Shown: positions 7,983-15,707, counted from the stretch's first letter. The stretch is DNA of 64,000 nt from a virus (IMGVR_UViG_3300017991_000064:1-64000), one strand, 5' to 3'. Made by a program: numbers and translations. Notes: generated from the letters alone by a model not told the origin.

Positions 7983-8057
7983 TGGCAGGGGTGGCAGGAG
8001 TCGAACCTACGATGCAGGAGTCAAAGTCCTGTGCCTTAACCACTTGGCGACACCCCC
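7983..8057 (-). tRNA. tRNA-Gln (anticodon UUG)
   Basis: Minus-strand cloverleaf with acceptor GGGGGTG/CACCCCT (one G-U), a D-arm GCC...GGC, anticodon stem CAGGA/TCCTG with loop CTTTGAC (anticodon TTG), and T-arm GTAGG/CCTGC with loop TTCGACT. The 3' CCA is encoded (7983-7985). It would read CAA and, by wobble, CAG. It sits between the MazG-like gene and two tiny membrane-protein genes. Confidence 0.95.
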
Positions 8058-8062
8058 ATGTG

Positions 8063-8155
8063 TCAGTGTTGTATTAGTAAAAAGAGAATTAGAATCACCA
8101 CTCCTAATGGAATGAACCCTATCTCCATATACAACCAGACCTTATTCCGTTTCAT
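8063..8155 (-). CDS. 30-residue single-span membrane protein
   Basis: The ATG at 8155 follows AGGAGGAAACA, an excellent ribosome site, and overlaps the stop of the upstream gene as ATGA. The peptide is MKRNKVWLYMEIG followed by a strongly hydrophobic helix (VVILILFLLI) and a QH end: one membrane span with a basic N-terminus. A longer in-frame reading from 8296 exists but ignores this site and covers the real upstream gene. Function unknown. Confidence 0.6.
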   Translation of the reverse strand: MKRNKVWLYMEIGFIPLGVVILILFLLIQH

Positions 8156-8286
8156 TGTTTCCTCCTGAAGAACCAGTATGATACCAAAATTATACATGTA
8201 GCTATGATTCCACTTAGGAATCCTTGTACGAATACTTGTCCTACCGCCTTCAAATGATTCTCCCAGGTTACGTATGCTACTCCCAT
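8152..8286 (-). CDS. 44-residue single-span membrane protein
   Basis: The ATG at 8286 overlaps the stop of the previous gene (TAATG). The encoded 44 residues end in a hydrophobic helix (GIIATCIILVSYWFF) and a basic RRKQ tail. It is coupled by ATGA to a second tiny membrane protein at 8063-8155. The pair could be membrane-active, but nothing shows which process they serve. Confidence 0.55.
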   Translation of the reverse strand: MGVAYVTWENHLKAVGQVFVQGFLSGIIATCIILVSYWFFRRKQ

Positions 8287-8477
8287 TAGTCACCATCCTT
8301 TATTCTTTCATAGTACCTAGTCCAGTCACAAAATTTACCATAGGCAGTTTTAGCTAACGAACCATAGGACACTAGGTCGGGTCTTTCAATGGCATACCGG
8401 GAAACTGAAGCTTTTCTAATCTCAACCATAGCATCCAGTATGGTCTTATAAACTTCTAGTCTTTCACCGTCAGTCAT
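8286..8477 (-). CDS. Small hypothetical protein
   Basis: 63 residues from the ATG at 8477, which overlaps the stop of the upstream gene (ATGACTGA) and follows GGGGGAG. Helical, mixed charge, Tyr-rich C-terminus. An alternative start at 8489 has no ribosome site. No family recognised. Confidence 0.6.
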   Translation of the reverse strand: MTDGERLEVYKTILDAMVEIRKASVSRYAIERPDLVSYGSLAKTAYGKFCDWTRYYERIKDGD

Positions 8478-8694
8478 TAACTCCCCCATCCTTCATCGCT
8501 CTTGCCTTTGTAACCTTTTCCAGGAATCTCTTTCTTGCCCAGATAACAGGATCAGATCCTATTGGAAGAATTCCAAACTCTGTTTTTCTATCTGGAAAGA
8601 TAGGACAGTTGACCGGTAGTAGATCCTTATGCTTTGCACACATCCCACAGAACCATTCGCAAGTTGTACAGATGTAGTAATGTTCCAGTTCCAT
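8470..8694 (-). CDS. Cys-rich small protein
   Basis: 74 residues from MELEHYY. The N-terminal half has six cysteines and two histidines (CTTCEWFCGMCAKH, then VNCP), a likely zinc or iron-sulfur site; the C-terminus is basic. AGGAGG overlaps the upstream stop, and the ATGs at 8697 and 8694 are both possible. One of many small cysteine-pair proteins in this block. Confidence 0.6.
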   Translation of the reverse strand: MELEHYYICTTCEWFCGMCAKHKDLLPVNCPIFPDRKTEFGILPIGSDPVIWARKRFLEKVTKARAMKDGGVND

Positions 8695-8696
8695 CA

Positions 8697-9080
8697 TCAC
8701 CTCCTATTTCTTTTTCGTGCTTTCTTTGCTGCCTTCCTCTTTGCTTTCTTCTTCTTATCCCCACACCTACCCTTTCCAACTATACCCCTTTCGTTAGGCT
8801 GGTCGTTCATGCTATATCCCAATCCACCCATGAACTCTGACATCTTCCCTAGTGCCTGTTCCTCTCTCAGGTTCCTATGTTGACCCATACCTGCCAATGC
8901 AGACATTAGAGCCAGTGCCTGTTTCCTATTTGTTTTTGATGCTGGATCCCCCTTAGGTGGTGGTTCTGGAACCTGATCTGAATCCTTAGAAATGTAATGT
9001 GGACAATGTACATTACATGTATGCATCTCTGGATTACACCACTCGAATGGGCCTTTACATGTTCTTTCTCCCCAGCTCAT
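8697..9080 (-). CDS. Cys-rich N-terminus, polybasic C-terminus protein
   Basis: 127 residues. Residues 8-30 contain four or more Cys and two His (CKGPFEWC, HTCNVHCPHY). A Pro-rich hinge and a helical middle follow, ending in a polybasic tail (KKKKAKRKAAKKARKRNRR). The protein at 9483-9818 ends in a very similar basic tail, so the tail may be a shared nucleic-acid-binding or targeting signal. The start at 9080 has AGGAGG. No family recognised. Confidence 0.65.
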   Translation of the reverse strand: MSWGERTCKGPFEWCNPEMHTCNVHCPHYISKDSDQVPEPPPKGDPASKTNRKQALALMSALAGMGQHRNLREEQALGKMSEFMGGLGYSMNDQPNERGIVGKGRCGDKKKKAKRKAAKKARKRNRR

Positions 9081-9179
9081 TTATGCCTCCTCCTAATTGA
9101 TCGTTGAGTTTTATTGTTAAGGTTTCCTACTAGTCAAGTCTAGAAATTAAATGTACCCAGCAAAGAGTCATTCAGGCAC

Positions 9180-9347
9180 CTATGATTTAATCTTCTTTTT
9201 GTTTTTAGGTGATCTATGAATATCGGGATTCTGGGCAGGAGAGAAGCAATCGAGATATTCACAATGTCCACATAGCTTACCGCTGTTACTGCAGTAGTTA
9301 CAGGGATTCTTTCCATATTCCCTAAGTTTCTTTGCTACTGGATGCAT
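9180..9347 (-). CDS. Small zinc-ribbon protein
   Basis: 55 residues from an ATG at 9347 with AAGGAG about 8 bases upstream. NPCNYCSNSGKLCGHCEYLDC has two C-x2-C pairs, a compact zinc ribbon, followed by a basic C-terminus. The start lies inside the 3' end of the gene at 9322-9486 (26-base overlap). Function unknown. Confidence 0.6.
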   Translation of the reverse strand: MHPVAKKLREYGKNPCNYCSNSGKLCGHCEYLDCFSPAQNPDIHRSPKNKKKIKS

Positions 9348-9486
9348 TATCTATTCTCCTTCTTTTATGACACTCTTGACATTCAACCTCACCTGTATAC
9401 TTTGTTTCATAGGTGCAGATGAAGAATCCACCACATTCACATTTGATCCTTTGCAATTCATAAAAAGCAATTTCTTGTTCTGTCAC
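9322..9486 (-). CDS. Small zinc-ribbon protein, GTG start
   Basis: 54 residues from a GTG at 9486 that overlaps the stop of the upstream gene; AGGAGG lies about eight bases before it. Cysteines 16, 18, 36 and 39 (KCEC ... CQEC) form a zinc ribbon. It is too short to be found by a 60-codon search. Function unknown. Confidence 0.55.
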   Translation of the reverse strand: MTEQEIAFYELQRIKCECGGFFICTYETKYTGEVECQECHKRRRIDNASSSKET

Positions 9487-9818
9487 CTAGCCCTCCTCCT
9501 GGCCAATCGTACTGCCTTCCTCTTTGCTTTCTTCCTCTTATTTATGTTAGGTGATGGTTTATTTGCCTTCTCTCTATCCTTCGCTACGAATCCATTTTCT
9601 CTGCGTAGGAATTCATTCTCTTCTTTCTTCTTCAACCTGGCTATCTCTTCTGCCTTCTTCCTATCTTCAATACATTGCTTACACTTATAGATACGAGCTA
9701 CCCCTTGTCTTGTATCATATTTAAGTACCTGCTTACCACTTCCACTACTGTATCTAATACAAACTGGAATACAACATGCTGCTATCTCAAGATGGGGACA
9801 ATTTGTATCATAGTACAT
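9483..9818 (-). CDS. Zinc-binding protein with polybasic tail
   Basis: 111 residues from the ATG at 9818 (MYYDTNCPH), preceded by GAGG and overlapping the upstream gene by 11 bases. The N-terminal part has CPH, CC, C and a KCKQC pair. A charged coiled segment follows, and the end is KRKKAKRKAVRLARRRAR, which resembles the tail of 8697-9080. The frame is open to 9905 but the longer reading covers the neighbour. No known family. Confidence 0.6.
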   Translation of the reverse strand: MYYDTNCPHLEIAACCIPVCIRYSSGSGKQVLKYDTRQGVARIYKCKQCIEDRKKAEEIARLKKKEENEFLRRENGFVAKDREKANKPSPNINKRKKAKRKAVRLARRRAR

Positions 9819-10089
9819 TATTACCTCTTCTTTTGTATAAGAGTTTCTTAACATGCTTTCTGAGTATCTTTCTTGCCTCCTCTTTAGCATCCTCATAGGT
9901 CTCATATCGTTTGTCAGTTACAGAATATGTAAACCCGGGTAGGGCACAATTCATTTTAATGTGAGGTCCTTTATAACCCTTTGGTGCGGCTGCATCCCAG
10001 TAGAGTATGAACAAACAATCACCACCAACGAAACCTCTGGTTGATGAAGATGTAGTTTTCCACTCAATCTCTTTGATTCGATATCCCAT
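9808..10089 (-). CDS. Phage hypothetical protein, same fold type as 16003-16233
   Basis: 93 residues with the pattern of a small widespread phage family: an N-terminal IxW strand, a central 'LFILYW' strand, an LPG turn, and a C-terminal helix starting 'EDAKEEARKIL'. The protein at 16003-16233 has the same order (ITLFDIEW, LP, DKAKMKANELL). Role unknown. Confidence 0.65.
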   Translation of the reverse strand: MGYRIKEIEWKTTSSSTRGFVGGDCLFILYWDAAAPKGYKGPHIKMNCALPGFTYSVTDKRYETYEDAKEEARKILRKHVKKLLYKRRGNNVL

Positions 10090-10106
10090 TCAATCCTCCT
10101 CTGATC

Positions 10107-10772
10107 TCATTCGTCAGCTAACTCTAGAAGTTTATCCTGGACCCAATTTTCTACTTTAGACATCATTAACTTATATGCTCTCTCGTGTTCTGTGGAGTGA
10201 TATACAGTAGCAGCAGGGACATAGTCACGAAGCTTTTTATAATGGTGTATCACTAATCTTACTATATCTTCACTATAGAAAAGTTCAATACCATCCATAC
10301 GTAAAGCTACCCAGGGGAAATGGTATTTTTTACCATAAGCCCGAACTTTTGCACAGGCTTCTCGTAGGGGTAGTTCAGAGTATGATTGCTGATAGACATA
10401 TGCATGTATTAATGGTAACAATGGGAGGTATGCCTCAAATGCTTTCCCCTGGTCCTCCATGTACCATTGCATACAATCAAAAGCGAAACGTCGAAGTTGC
10501 CACTTATCCAAGAATAATCCAGGAATGGTAACTAGGGCCATATACAGTGTACCATACATGAAATCAAACCGTTGCAGATTCGGGTGGGTCAACACACCAA
10601 GCATAGTAGGTTCACAATAGTTAGACAAGTCTTTAAGGCAGGTATCGCGCATTTCCGGCGTAAAATGAAGATAATCAGTCCCGGCCGGAAGACCACATTG
10701 TACTTCAGACAAAGGTACTTTTTTTTGAAAATGTTTTTGCCCAAACCCTTTTTGATCAATGTTACTTTCCAT
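10107..10772 (-). CDS. Hypothetical protein
   Basis: A 221-residue, mainly helical protein rich in aromatic residues, with His-containing segments (IHAYVYQQ, VIHHYKKL, VYHSTEHERAY). The start at 10772 follows GGAGGATTGA. It is one of the larger genes of this block. It does not resemble a family I know, and no catalytic motif is evident. Confidence 0.65.
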   Translation of the reverse strand: MESNIDQKGFGQKHFQKKVPLSEVQCGLPAGTDYLHFTPEMRDTCLKDLSNYCEPTMLGVLTHPNLQRFDFMYGTLYMALVTIPGLFLDKWQLRRFAFDCMQWYMEDQGKAFEAYLPLLPLIHAYVYQQSYSELPLREACAKVRAYGKKYHFPWVALRMDGIELFYSEDIVRLVIHHYKKLRDYVPAATVYHSTEHERAYKLMMSKVENWVQDKLLELADE

Positions 10773-10970
10773 TCAATCCTCCAGAAGATGTGTTCCCTTT
10801 CTGAACTCATATCTTGATTTATTGATCCTGTCCATCAATGCTCTGATGTTCGCCTCATGTTCCAGCTCATTCCTACCTCTTGCCGTTAACATAGCACCCA
10901 TGAGGAATGGGATAGCATCATCCAACTGAATCATAACCCTCTTCAGAAATTGTTCATTGATTGTTACCAT
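10773..10970 (-). CDS. Small helical hypothetical protein
   Basis: 65 residues, helical, with alternating acidic and basic residues. The ATG at 10970 has AAGGGG upstream and lies inside the end of the preceding gene (17-base overlap). It stops next to the following start. No family recognised. Confidence 0.6.
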   Translation of the reverse strand: MVTINEQFLKRVMIQLDDAIPFLMGAMLTARGRNELEHEANIRALMDRINKSRYEFRKGTHLLED

Positions 10971-11382
10971 GAGATGACCCCTTAATCAATTTTTCGAGAG
11001 CTTCATCTGCGGCTCTATTCTTTATCACATTGTCGTAGTTATACTTGCTTACAAATTCGGTTGCCTGCTCAATTGTCCAGTTATGTTCTGCTGCAAACCT
11101 ACAGAGTTTGCAAGGGATATACGCAGATGTATTGATTTCTTGTATCGCCTCAGGGCTAAGTTCCAATTCAGTATAATTAGGATCACCCTTCCAATCTATT
11201 GGTTCCTTTTCTTCCAATTTACTGGATGTGGGATGTTGATATTCTTTTAGTCGTTCTTGTCGGAACCTATCACAAACAGATAATCCATCCTCAAGAATGA
11301 AATGTGATGTCCTCGTAATGATACCCTTGAAATCACTGAAACACCTTATCCAACCGCGTGAAAGCTTGGTTTCCTTCTGCAT
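10954..11382 (-). CDS. Hypothetical protein with Cys pair
   Basis: 142 residues from MQKETKLSRG at 11382, preceded by GGGGTGAGG; the open frame to 11415 overlaps the upstream gene and is less likely. A CKLC pair and a helical C-terminal segment (AAEHNWTIEQATEFVSKY) are the only notable parts. Function unknown. Confidence 0.6.
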   Translation of the reverse strand: MQKETKLSRGWIRCFSDFKGIITRTSHFILEDGLSVCDRFRQERLKEYQHPTSSKLEEKEPIDWKGDPNYTELELSPEAIQEINTSAYIPCKLCRFAAEHNWTIEQATEFVSKYNYDNVIKNRAADEALEKLIKGSSHGNNQ

Positions 11383-11387
11383 GTTCC

Positions 11388-11561
11388 TCACCCCCTTCCA
11401 AATCCTACACCGCAACCATGATCGTCTCCATCAAAATCTTTTGTCAATGGTTCTTTTAGTTCTTGAGATAGTTTATCCAGCTTCTTCGAGATCTCATTTA
11501 GGTCTGAAAGAATCGCCTGAAGCTTTTTAACTGTTTTCTCTCGTGGTGTTTCAAAAGGCAT
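11388..11561 (-). CDS. Small coiled-coil protein
   Basis: 57 residues from the ATG at 11561 (TAGGAGG seven bases upstream). Residues 8-40 form a heptad-patterned helix (LQAILSDLNEISKKLDKLSQ), and the end is Gly- and His-rich. No family recognised. Confidence 0.55.
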   Translation of the reverse strand: MPFETPREKTVKKLQAILSDLNEISKKLDKLSQELKEPLTKDFDGDDHGCGVGFGRG

Positions 11562-11571
11562 AGTTAACCTC

Positions 11572-11949
11572 CTACCATAGGAATCGCACATTTGGTAATC
11601 CTGAGAAGCGGGACTTTAATCTCTTACATATTAGCTTCTCCCAGATTCCATATTTATTAGCCAAACCTGAACCCAGCTTCGATATTAAAAAGGTTTTATC
11701 TGGATTCAATTCGATGAACCTGTTTAAGTTCCATAGTTCTGCCAAGAGAACTGGGAGATACTCCTCAACAGTGTAGAATGAGCTATCCTCATTGTTGGGT
11801 AACTTCTTTGTTATGAAACCGTAGGTGTTGGGATGGTCTCTCAATGCTGCAGCACCGCCATGACCTTGCCGTAGTCTATTATCACCGAAGACAAAGATGT
11901 GGTCTGGATGTTCTCTTAGGTAGTCAGATGTAATTTCATTCTCCCCCAT
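11572..11949 (-). CDS. DUF7831-like protein
   Basis: 125 residues matching the phage and bacterial family with the signature 'FGDN-x-R-x-G-x-GGAA-x-xR-x-x-PN-x-x-G-x-x-TKK', seen here as FVFGDNRLRQGHGGAA and HPNTYGFITKK. A later glycine-rich loop reads SKLGSGLANKYGIW. The glycine-rich loops suggest binding of a nucleotide-like ligand, possibly macrodomain-like; that is inference. The biochemical role of the family is not known to me. Confidence 0.65.
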   Translation of the reverse strand: MGENEITSDYLREHPDHIFVFGDNRLRQGHGGAAALRDHPNTYGFITKKLPNNEDSSFYTVEEYLPVLLAELWNLNRFIELNPDKTFLISKLGSGLANKYGIWEKLICKRLKSRFSGLPNVRFLW

Positions 11950-11958
11950 GATACCCGC

Positions 11959-12450
11959 CTACCTAGGATTTGGTTTCGATGGTTTCCTGGAACCTTTTGG
12001 TCGTGCAGGTTTTATGAATCCATTCTTGCACCTGGTAATTCTATTGCTATCAGATACCTTTCTTGCCAACCAGTCCCTCCTCTTTTTCTTTAACTCCTGG
12101 AGCCCTGTCTCCTCTTTCTCCCCTTCATCCTTCAGTGACTTCTGGTATACCAGTTGTCGTCTGAGAAGGATGGCTACAGCAATCAACTTCTCAACTTCCT
12201 TGATATTCATAGCCGTGGGCTCTGGAGCACTTCCGATGTTGTCGGTGAGATCTGACATTACGTCCATCAGGTCCTCAACATCATTGCTGTTATAGAGTTG
12301 GTCACCTGGAATGAACCAACTGTCATCTGAGGCGGTGAATGTGATACCTCCCATCTCGTCATTGAAGAAATCCTTCATGACACTATGTAAGTTATCCAAC
12401 ATCCATTCGACATCTGTTTTGTAATCGTAGTTCTGTTTTTCATTACTCAT
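11959..12450 (-). CDS. Hypothetical protein with basic C-terminus
   Basis: 163 residues from MSNEKQNYDY at 12450, which overlaps the upstream stop as ATGAGTAA and follows GAGGAGG. The N-terminal half is acidic and probably folded (DDSWFIPGDQLY). The C-terminal half is a charged helix ending in a Lys/Arg/Pro-rich tail. No family recognised. Confidence 0.6.
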   Translation of the reverse strand: MSNEKQNYDYKTDVEWMLDNLHSVMKDFFNDEMGGITFTASDDSWFIPGDQLYNSNDVEDLMDVMSDLTDNIGSAPEPTAMNIKEVEKLIAVAILLRRQLVYQKSLKDEGEKEETGLQELKKKRRDWLARKVSDSNRITRCKNGFIKPARPKGSRKPSKPNPR

Positions 12451-12685
12451 CATCATCCTCCTCGTCATCATCGTCTATCTCTTCAGATGCTCCTACTGTG
12501 AAGGTAGCTTCCAGTCGTTCGAGACAAGATGCACATAGGTGGTGCTCTAGATCCTTCATTTCAGAAGGCTGAAAGAACCTGAACATTTTCTCACCGCCAT
12601 CACCAATGATCTTCTGCAAAGCCCAGATTACACCACCCTCACTGGTGTTCGAACAAAGATCACATTTGTAAACTATTTCCTTCAT
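12443..12685 (-). CDS. Zinc-ribbon protein with acidic tail
   Basis: 80 residues. CDLC near the N-terminus and CASC near residue 54 make a split zinc ribbon, with a His pair (LEHHLC). The last 14 residues are almost all Asp and Glu. The same CDLC-to-C-x2-C layout occurs at 16449-16778 and in the N-terminus of the MazG-like protein. Confidence 0.65.
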   Translation of the reverse strand: MKEIVYKCDLCSNTSEGGVIWALQKIIGDGGEKMFRFFQPSEMKDLEHHLCASCLERLEATFTVGASEEIDDDDEEDDDE

Positions 12686-12694
12686 GGTACCTCC

Positions 12695-13096
12695 TCAGTC
12701 CCAGAGTATGGGAAGTATGTTAGAGAGATCCTCTAGTATGAGAATTGAATCCTCTCCAGAATCCCAGGCATCAGAGAAGACAACCTTGGTACAGCTAGTG
12801 AGGGTCATGTTCTTAACACTGGTCTCACCCCTGGGTACCTTGATTGGGATGTGTCTGTGAGTCTGTATCTCAAGGTACTGGATTTTGTGAAGGTTGATGA
12901 AGCATCTCCTGACCCAGAATTCTGATTTTCCTTCTCTTCCACCTATCTGTACCTCCTCAATCCTGTTCACCGCTACCATCAGCGGCATACTAACAGTTGG
13001 GAACTCTGACCTTACCTGCGGTGCTGAGGTGATTGCTGATCCCCCCTTTGGTGGTGTCCGTTTCGGTTTAGGTACTTTTGGTTTTGGTCGTGGCAT
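12695..13096 (-). CDS. Hypothetical protein with Pro/Lys-rich start
   Basis: 133 residues. A disordered Pro/Lys-rich N-terminus (PRPKPKVPKPKRTPPKGG) precedes a beta-rich domain of about 100 residues (EEVQIGG, IQYLEIQTHRHIPIK). The start follows GGAGGAGGAAAA. No family recognised. Confidence 0.6.
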   Translation of the reverse strand: MPRPKPKVPKPKRTPPKGGSAITSAPQVRSEFPTVSMPLMVAVNRIEEVQIGGREGKSEFWVRRCFINLHKIQYLEIQTHRHIPIKVPRGETSVKNMTLTSCTKVVFSDAWDSGEDSILILEDLSNILPILWD

Positions 13097-13219
13097 TTTT
13101 CCTCCTCCTACTTGGTTTCTTCGTTTCTCTGTTTCCTACGTGGCATTGTCAACCTCCAATATGTTATTTAATATAGAAAGAGAAATGGGTAGCATAAACT
13201 GACTATGGAAAACGAGATA

Positions 13220-13903
13220 TTATATTCTGTTGAGGAAACTCTTCACCGACACAAAACCAGCAGGATTAATATAACGCTTGACCAGAGATTCCTCAATGGC
13301 ATGCATCTCATAACGCTCTAACTGTTGTACCAGAAAGGCAGATACCACAAGAGAGAACTTCAATTGGTCACGCTGGGATTTCAGTTTATTGAGTCTCTGA
13401 TTAAAGGTTCTGGTTACAATATCATCCTCTTGCTGCTCATCATTTCCGTCATTGGTTTTCACACTACTCTTTATAATCGATGTTACCTTTATTTTCTTCT
13501 CTAACTTCTGGATCTGTTCGTTAGACTTCTTATCAGCCTCAACGCAGGCCTTCTTAATATCCCAAAGAATATTATCATCAGCAGAGATACCCTGTTTCAT
13601 GTAATCATCAATGCACTCTTGTATCATCATCTCGAGTATATTGATTGCGTGGTCTACAATGCTCTTTCCACCACCCTTGTTCATTGTCTCATCATACACC
13701 AACCTAGTTTCTGGATGGATGAGAGTATGGTATGCCTCAACTACAGCGACCTGTTGTTCGTGACTACCCCCTTCCACATCAGGGTGTGTTTCTTTCGATC
13801 GTTTCTTATATGCTTTCTTGATCTCTTCCTCTGTAGCATCCTTCTCTACTCCCAGGACATCATAGAGTGTTTGAGCTTCGAAACTCGGTTTCTGTGGTCC
13901 CAT
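13220..13903 (-). CDS. J-domain (DnaJ-like) protein
   Basis: 227 residues. Residues 12-75 are a J-domain: LYDVLGVEKDATEEEIKKAY, the invariant HPD, and AYHTLIHPETRLVYD. J-domains stimulate the ATPase of host DnaK and recruit it to clients. The rest is helical with an acidic stretch and shows no Gly/Phe or zinc region, so it is a specialised J-protein, not a full DnaJ. The start has AAGGAG. Recruiting host DnaK to phage replication or assembly is a reasonable inference. Confidence 0.85.
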   Translation of the reverse strand: MGPQKPSFEAQTLYDVLGVEKDATEEEIKKAYKKRSKETHPDVEGGSHEQQVAVVEAYHTLIHPETRLVYDETMNKGGGKSIVDHAINILEMMIQECIDDYMKQGISADDNILWDIKKACVEADKKSNEQIQKLEKKIKVTSIIKSSVKTNDGNDEQQEDDIVTRTFNQRLNKLKSQRDQLKFSLVVSAFLVQQLERYEMHAIEESLVKRYINPAGFVSVKSFLNRI

Positions 13904-14125
13904 TCATTCACTCCTTATCTTGGAATCTACTGGAAGAATACCCAATCTTTCCTCGTATTTCCGACATGTTTTTTCAAGAACATGTACGTACATATTAAAG
14001 TCTGCTCTGGCCTGTACACCGAATGGTTCCCACTGGTCACAGAAAGGGAGCTCCCCACTATGGCCCTCTCTTCCACCTGGGCATAGACCCGTTTTGAATG
14101 AATTACAATTTTCACAGTTTCTCAT
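13904..14125 (-). CDS. Small four-Cys protein
   Basis: 73 residues starting NCENCNSF, then LCPGG and LPFCDQWEP: a C-x2-C-x8-C-x14-C arrangement. The C-terminal part of 22473-22886 shows a similar arrangement (CAEC, ICTEG, PACEKF). The C-terminal half is helical. The gene abuts the J-domain gene, whose ATG directly follows. Function unknown. Confidence 0.65.
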   Translation of the reverse strand: MRNCENCNSFKTGLCPGGREGHSGELPFCDQWEPFGVQARADFNMYVHVLEKTCRKYEERLGILPVDSKIRSE

Positions 14126-14319
14126 TCCTTACCCTCCTTCAATTTCTGTTCACTGAGAAAAGTGAAACCTAACCCAATGAGAAGTACGAAACGTTTATTT
14201 CCCTTCTCTGATAACATCTCTATACAGGGAATACCAGTAAAGGTTGTTACACTACATCTGTCAATCTTCGAACCTTCCAGTAGATGTAGGTTATCCTTCT
14301 TGATCTCAATTACTTCCAT
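14122..14319 (-). CDS. Small hypothetical protein
   Basis: 65 residues, mixed beta/helix with a hydrophobic stretch (FVLLIGLGFTFL). GGAGG precedes the ATG at 14319, and the ends overlap both neighbours by a few bases. No family recognised. Confidence 0.6.
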   Translation of the reverse strand: MEVIEIKKDNLHLLEGSKIDRCSVTTFTGIPCIEMLSEKGNKRFVLLIGLGFTFLSEQKLKEGKE

Positions 14320-14516
14320 ACCTCAGCCTCCCTCTTAAAATGAAACTCATTTAGGTACCTGTACTTTGCATTCTTGTCTCCAATGAATGATGGTGGAATT
14401 ACCATATCACGAACCTTTATAATTCCATGCAAATGCTTACACCCAATCTTCTGATTACATAGCTTTCCGCAGAGTGGGCAGGTACATTGTTTGTTCACCC
14501 TGAGTAGCCTTATCAT
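14310..14516 (-). CDS. Zinc-ribbon protein, paralogue of 6536-6778
   Basis: 68 residues. LLRVNKQCTCPLCGKLC followed by GCKHLHGIIK matches the layout of the gene at 6536-6778, including the position of the C-x-H pair. The C-terminal half is basic and aromatic. Likely a small zinc-binding protein of unknown role. Confidence 0.65.
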   Translation of the reverse strand: MIRLLRVNKQCTCPLCGKLCNQKIGCKHLHGIIKVRDMVIPPSFIGDKNAKYRYLNEFHFKREAEVWK

Positions 14517-14825
14517 TCATGCCCCCCTGCTAATTTCCACGGATGCCCATTGCCTGATGCTGTTATGGTGAGCGGGGAAAGTAAGGGTATTCTCAAACTG
14601 ACAACCATAAATACTCACCTTTGCACAGAGGTACCCAGCAATGAAATTGCTGATGCACGCTTGTACGTCAGTCTGGCAAAGTGACGATTCAGGTTCAGCA
14701 CGGAATGCCAGTGATGCACTAACGGCTGTGTAGCGTGTGGTAAGCTCCAGCAGCTCGACTTTGTGCCTTGCTTTCACTACCTGTTGTAAGCTCTTAAACA
14801 ATGCCTCATAAAATTCTCTATCCAT
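14517..14825 (-). CDS. Hypothetical protein
   Basis: 102 residues, starting after GGAGGTAAACA. Helical N-terminus; several Cys and His residues are spread through the second half without a clear motif. The local DNA looks somewhat more GC-rich than its neighbours, which could indicate separate acquisition. No family recognised. Confidence 0.6.
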   Translation of the reverse strand: MDREFYEALFKSLQQVVKARHKVELLELTTRYTAVSASLAFRAEPESSLCQTDVQACISNFIAGYLCAKVSIYGCQFENTLTFPAHHNSIRQWASVEISRGA

Positions 14826-14835
14826 TGTTTACCTC

Positions 14836-15117
14836 CTAGGTTGTTTCCTGGAAAAGCTGTTTGGTTGGTTTCCACGGTTTCTGAAATGCAGTATATTCCA
14901 ATCCAGTAATTCTCCTAGCCTCTGGATCGGTCCATTTCACATCTGAGAATATTTTCTTACTACATCCGAGATAGATGATCTGATCCTCAAACTCCTGATG
15001 CTCTTTCCTGAGAACCCATGTTTCCCTAGTGATACTCTTTACTGGCTTTCTGGGGTAAAGGTATAAACCACCATCTGGCTCTCTGGCTACATATAGGGAT
15101 CGAAGTGCTGACATCAT
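14836..15117 (-). CDS. Common phage hypothetical protein
   Basis: 93 residues with the layout of a family often seen in phages: 'LYVAREPDGGLYLYPRKP' at the start and 'IFSDVKWTDPEARRI' near the end. These are predicted beta-rich proteins of unknown function. The start has GAGG directly upstream. Confidence 0.6.
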   Translation of the reverse strand: MMSALRSLYVAREPDGGLYLYPRKPVKSITRETWVLRKEHQEFEDQIIYLGCSKKIFSDVKWTDPEARRITGLEYTAFQKPWKPTKQLFQETT

Positions 15118-15122
15118 TCCTC

Positions 15123-15425
15123 CTATTCGAATATCTCGTCCTTTACCTTCTGATACAATGCAGGATCACAGAAGGAGAACATCTCATGCCATAGTGCAGC
15201 AAAGCAATCTGTTAACCAGATATCCTTTCCATTGAGTTTCTCTCCTTTCGCTAAAGCCTTGATCGGCTCCTGATAGTTATCATCGATCTGAGAGTATCGT
15301 ACCTCATAACGATATTTCAGAGCACCCCTGACCAATGATACCAGAACACCCAGTGTCAGATGAGCTACAGGTTCAAAGAGTTTCCTCTTTAGGTCCGCTT
15401 CGATCATTCTTTCATCAACTCCCAT
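15123..15425 (-). CDS. Hypothetical protein
   Basis: 100 residues, helical, with one clear hydrophobic helix (LTLGVLVSLVRGALKY) and a Trp/Cys-containing C-terminal part. GGAGG precedes the start region. No family recognised. Confidence 0.6.
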   Translation of the reverse strand: MGVDERMIEADLKRKLFEPVAHLTLGVLVSLVRGALKYRYEVRYSQIDDNYQEPIKALAKGEKLNGKDIWLTDCFAALWHEMFSFCDPALYQKVKDEIFE

Positions 15426-15437
15426 TTCCTACCTCCT

Positions 15438-15707
15438 TTATTTTCTTCTTTCAAACTTACCTGGAATCTGTTCCATTCTATCCAGTACCTCCTTATCCTC
15501 CCTGAACATAGCTTTGATAAAGGCCATCTCTATCTCAGCTACCAAACTTTCATTCTCTGGTTTCAGTGGATCAAAGGTTGGGAACATAACCTTAATGGCC
15601 CCGGTTAAGTAACCCTGAAACTCTTTGTTCCCGGTGGCAGAAAGGTGAAGTGCACTGTATAGTGATTCCAACCTTTCCCTGTCAATGGTTTGGTTTACCT
15701 TGGGCAT
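15438..15707 (-). CDS. Small helical hypothetical protein
   Basis: 89 residues, helical and acidic, first gene after the promoter at 15741-15769. The ATG at 15707 follows GGGGAGG. No family recognised. Confidence 0.65.
   Translation of the reverse strand: MPKVNQTIDRERLESLYSALHLSATGNKEFQGYLTGAIKVMFPTFDPLKPENESLVAEIEMAFIKAMFREDKEVLDRMEQIPGKFERRK

Noticed and set aside
8063-8296. A single 77-codon frame on the minus strand
   Set aside because: Its first 47 codons run through a better gene (8152-8286), and a perfect ribosome site starts translation at 8155 instead. Treated as two small genes.
13108-13146. 12-codon minus-strand ORF with GGAGG upstream
   Set aside because: Too short to judge; the ribosome-like site might be chance in a purine-rich leader.
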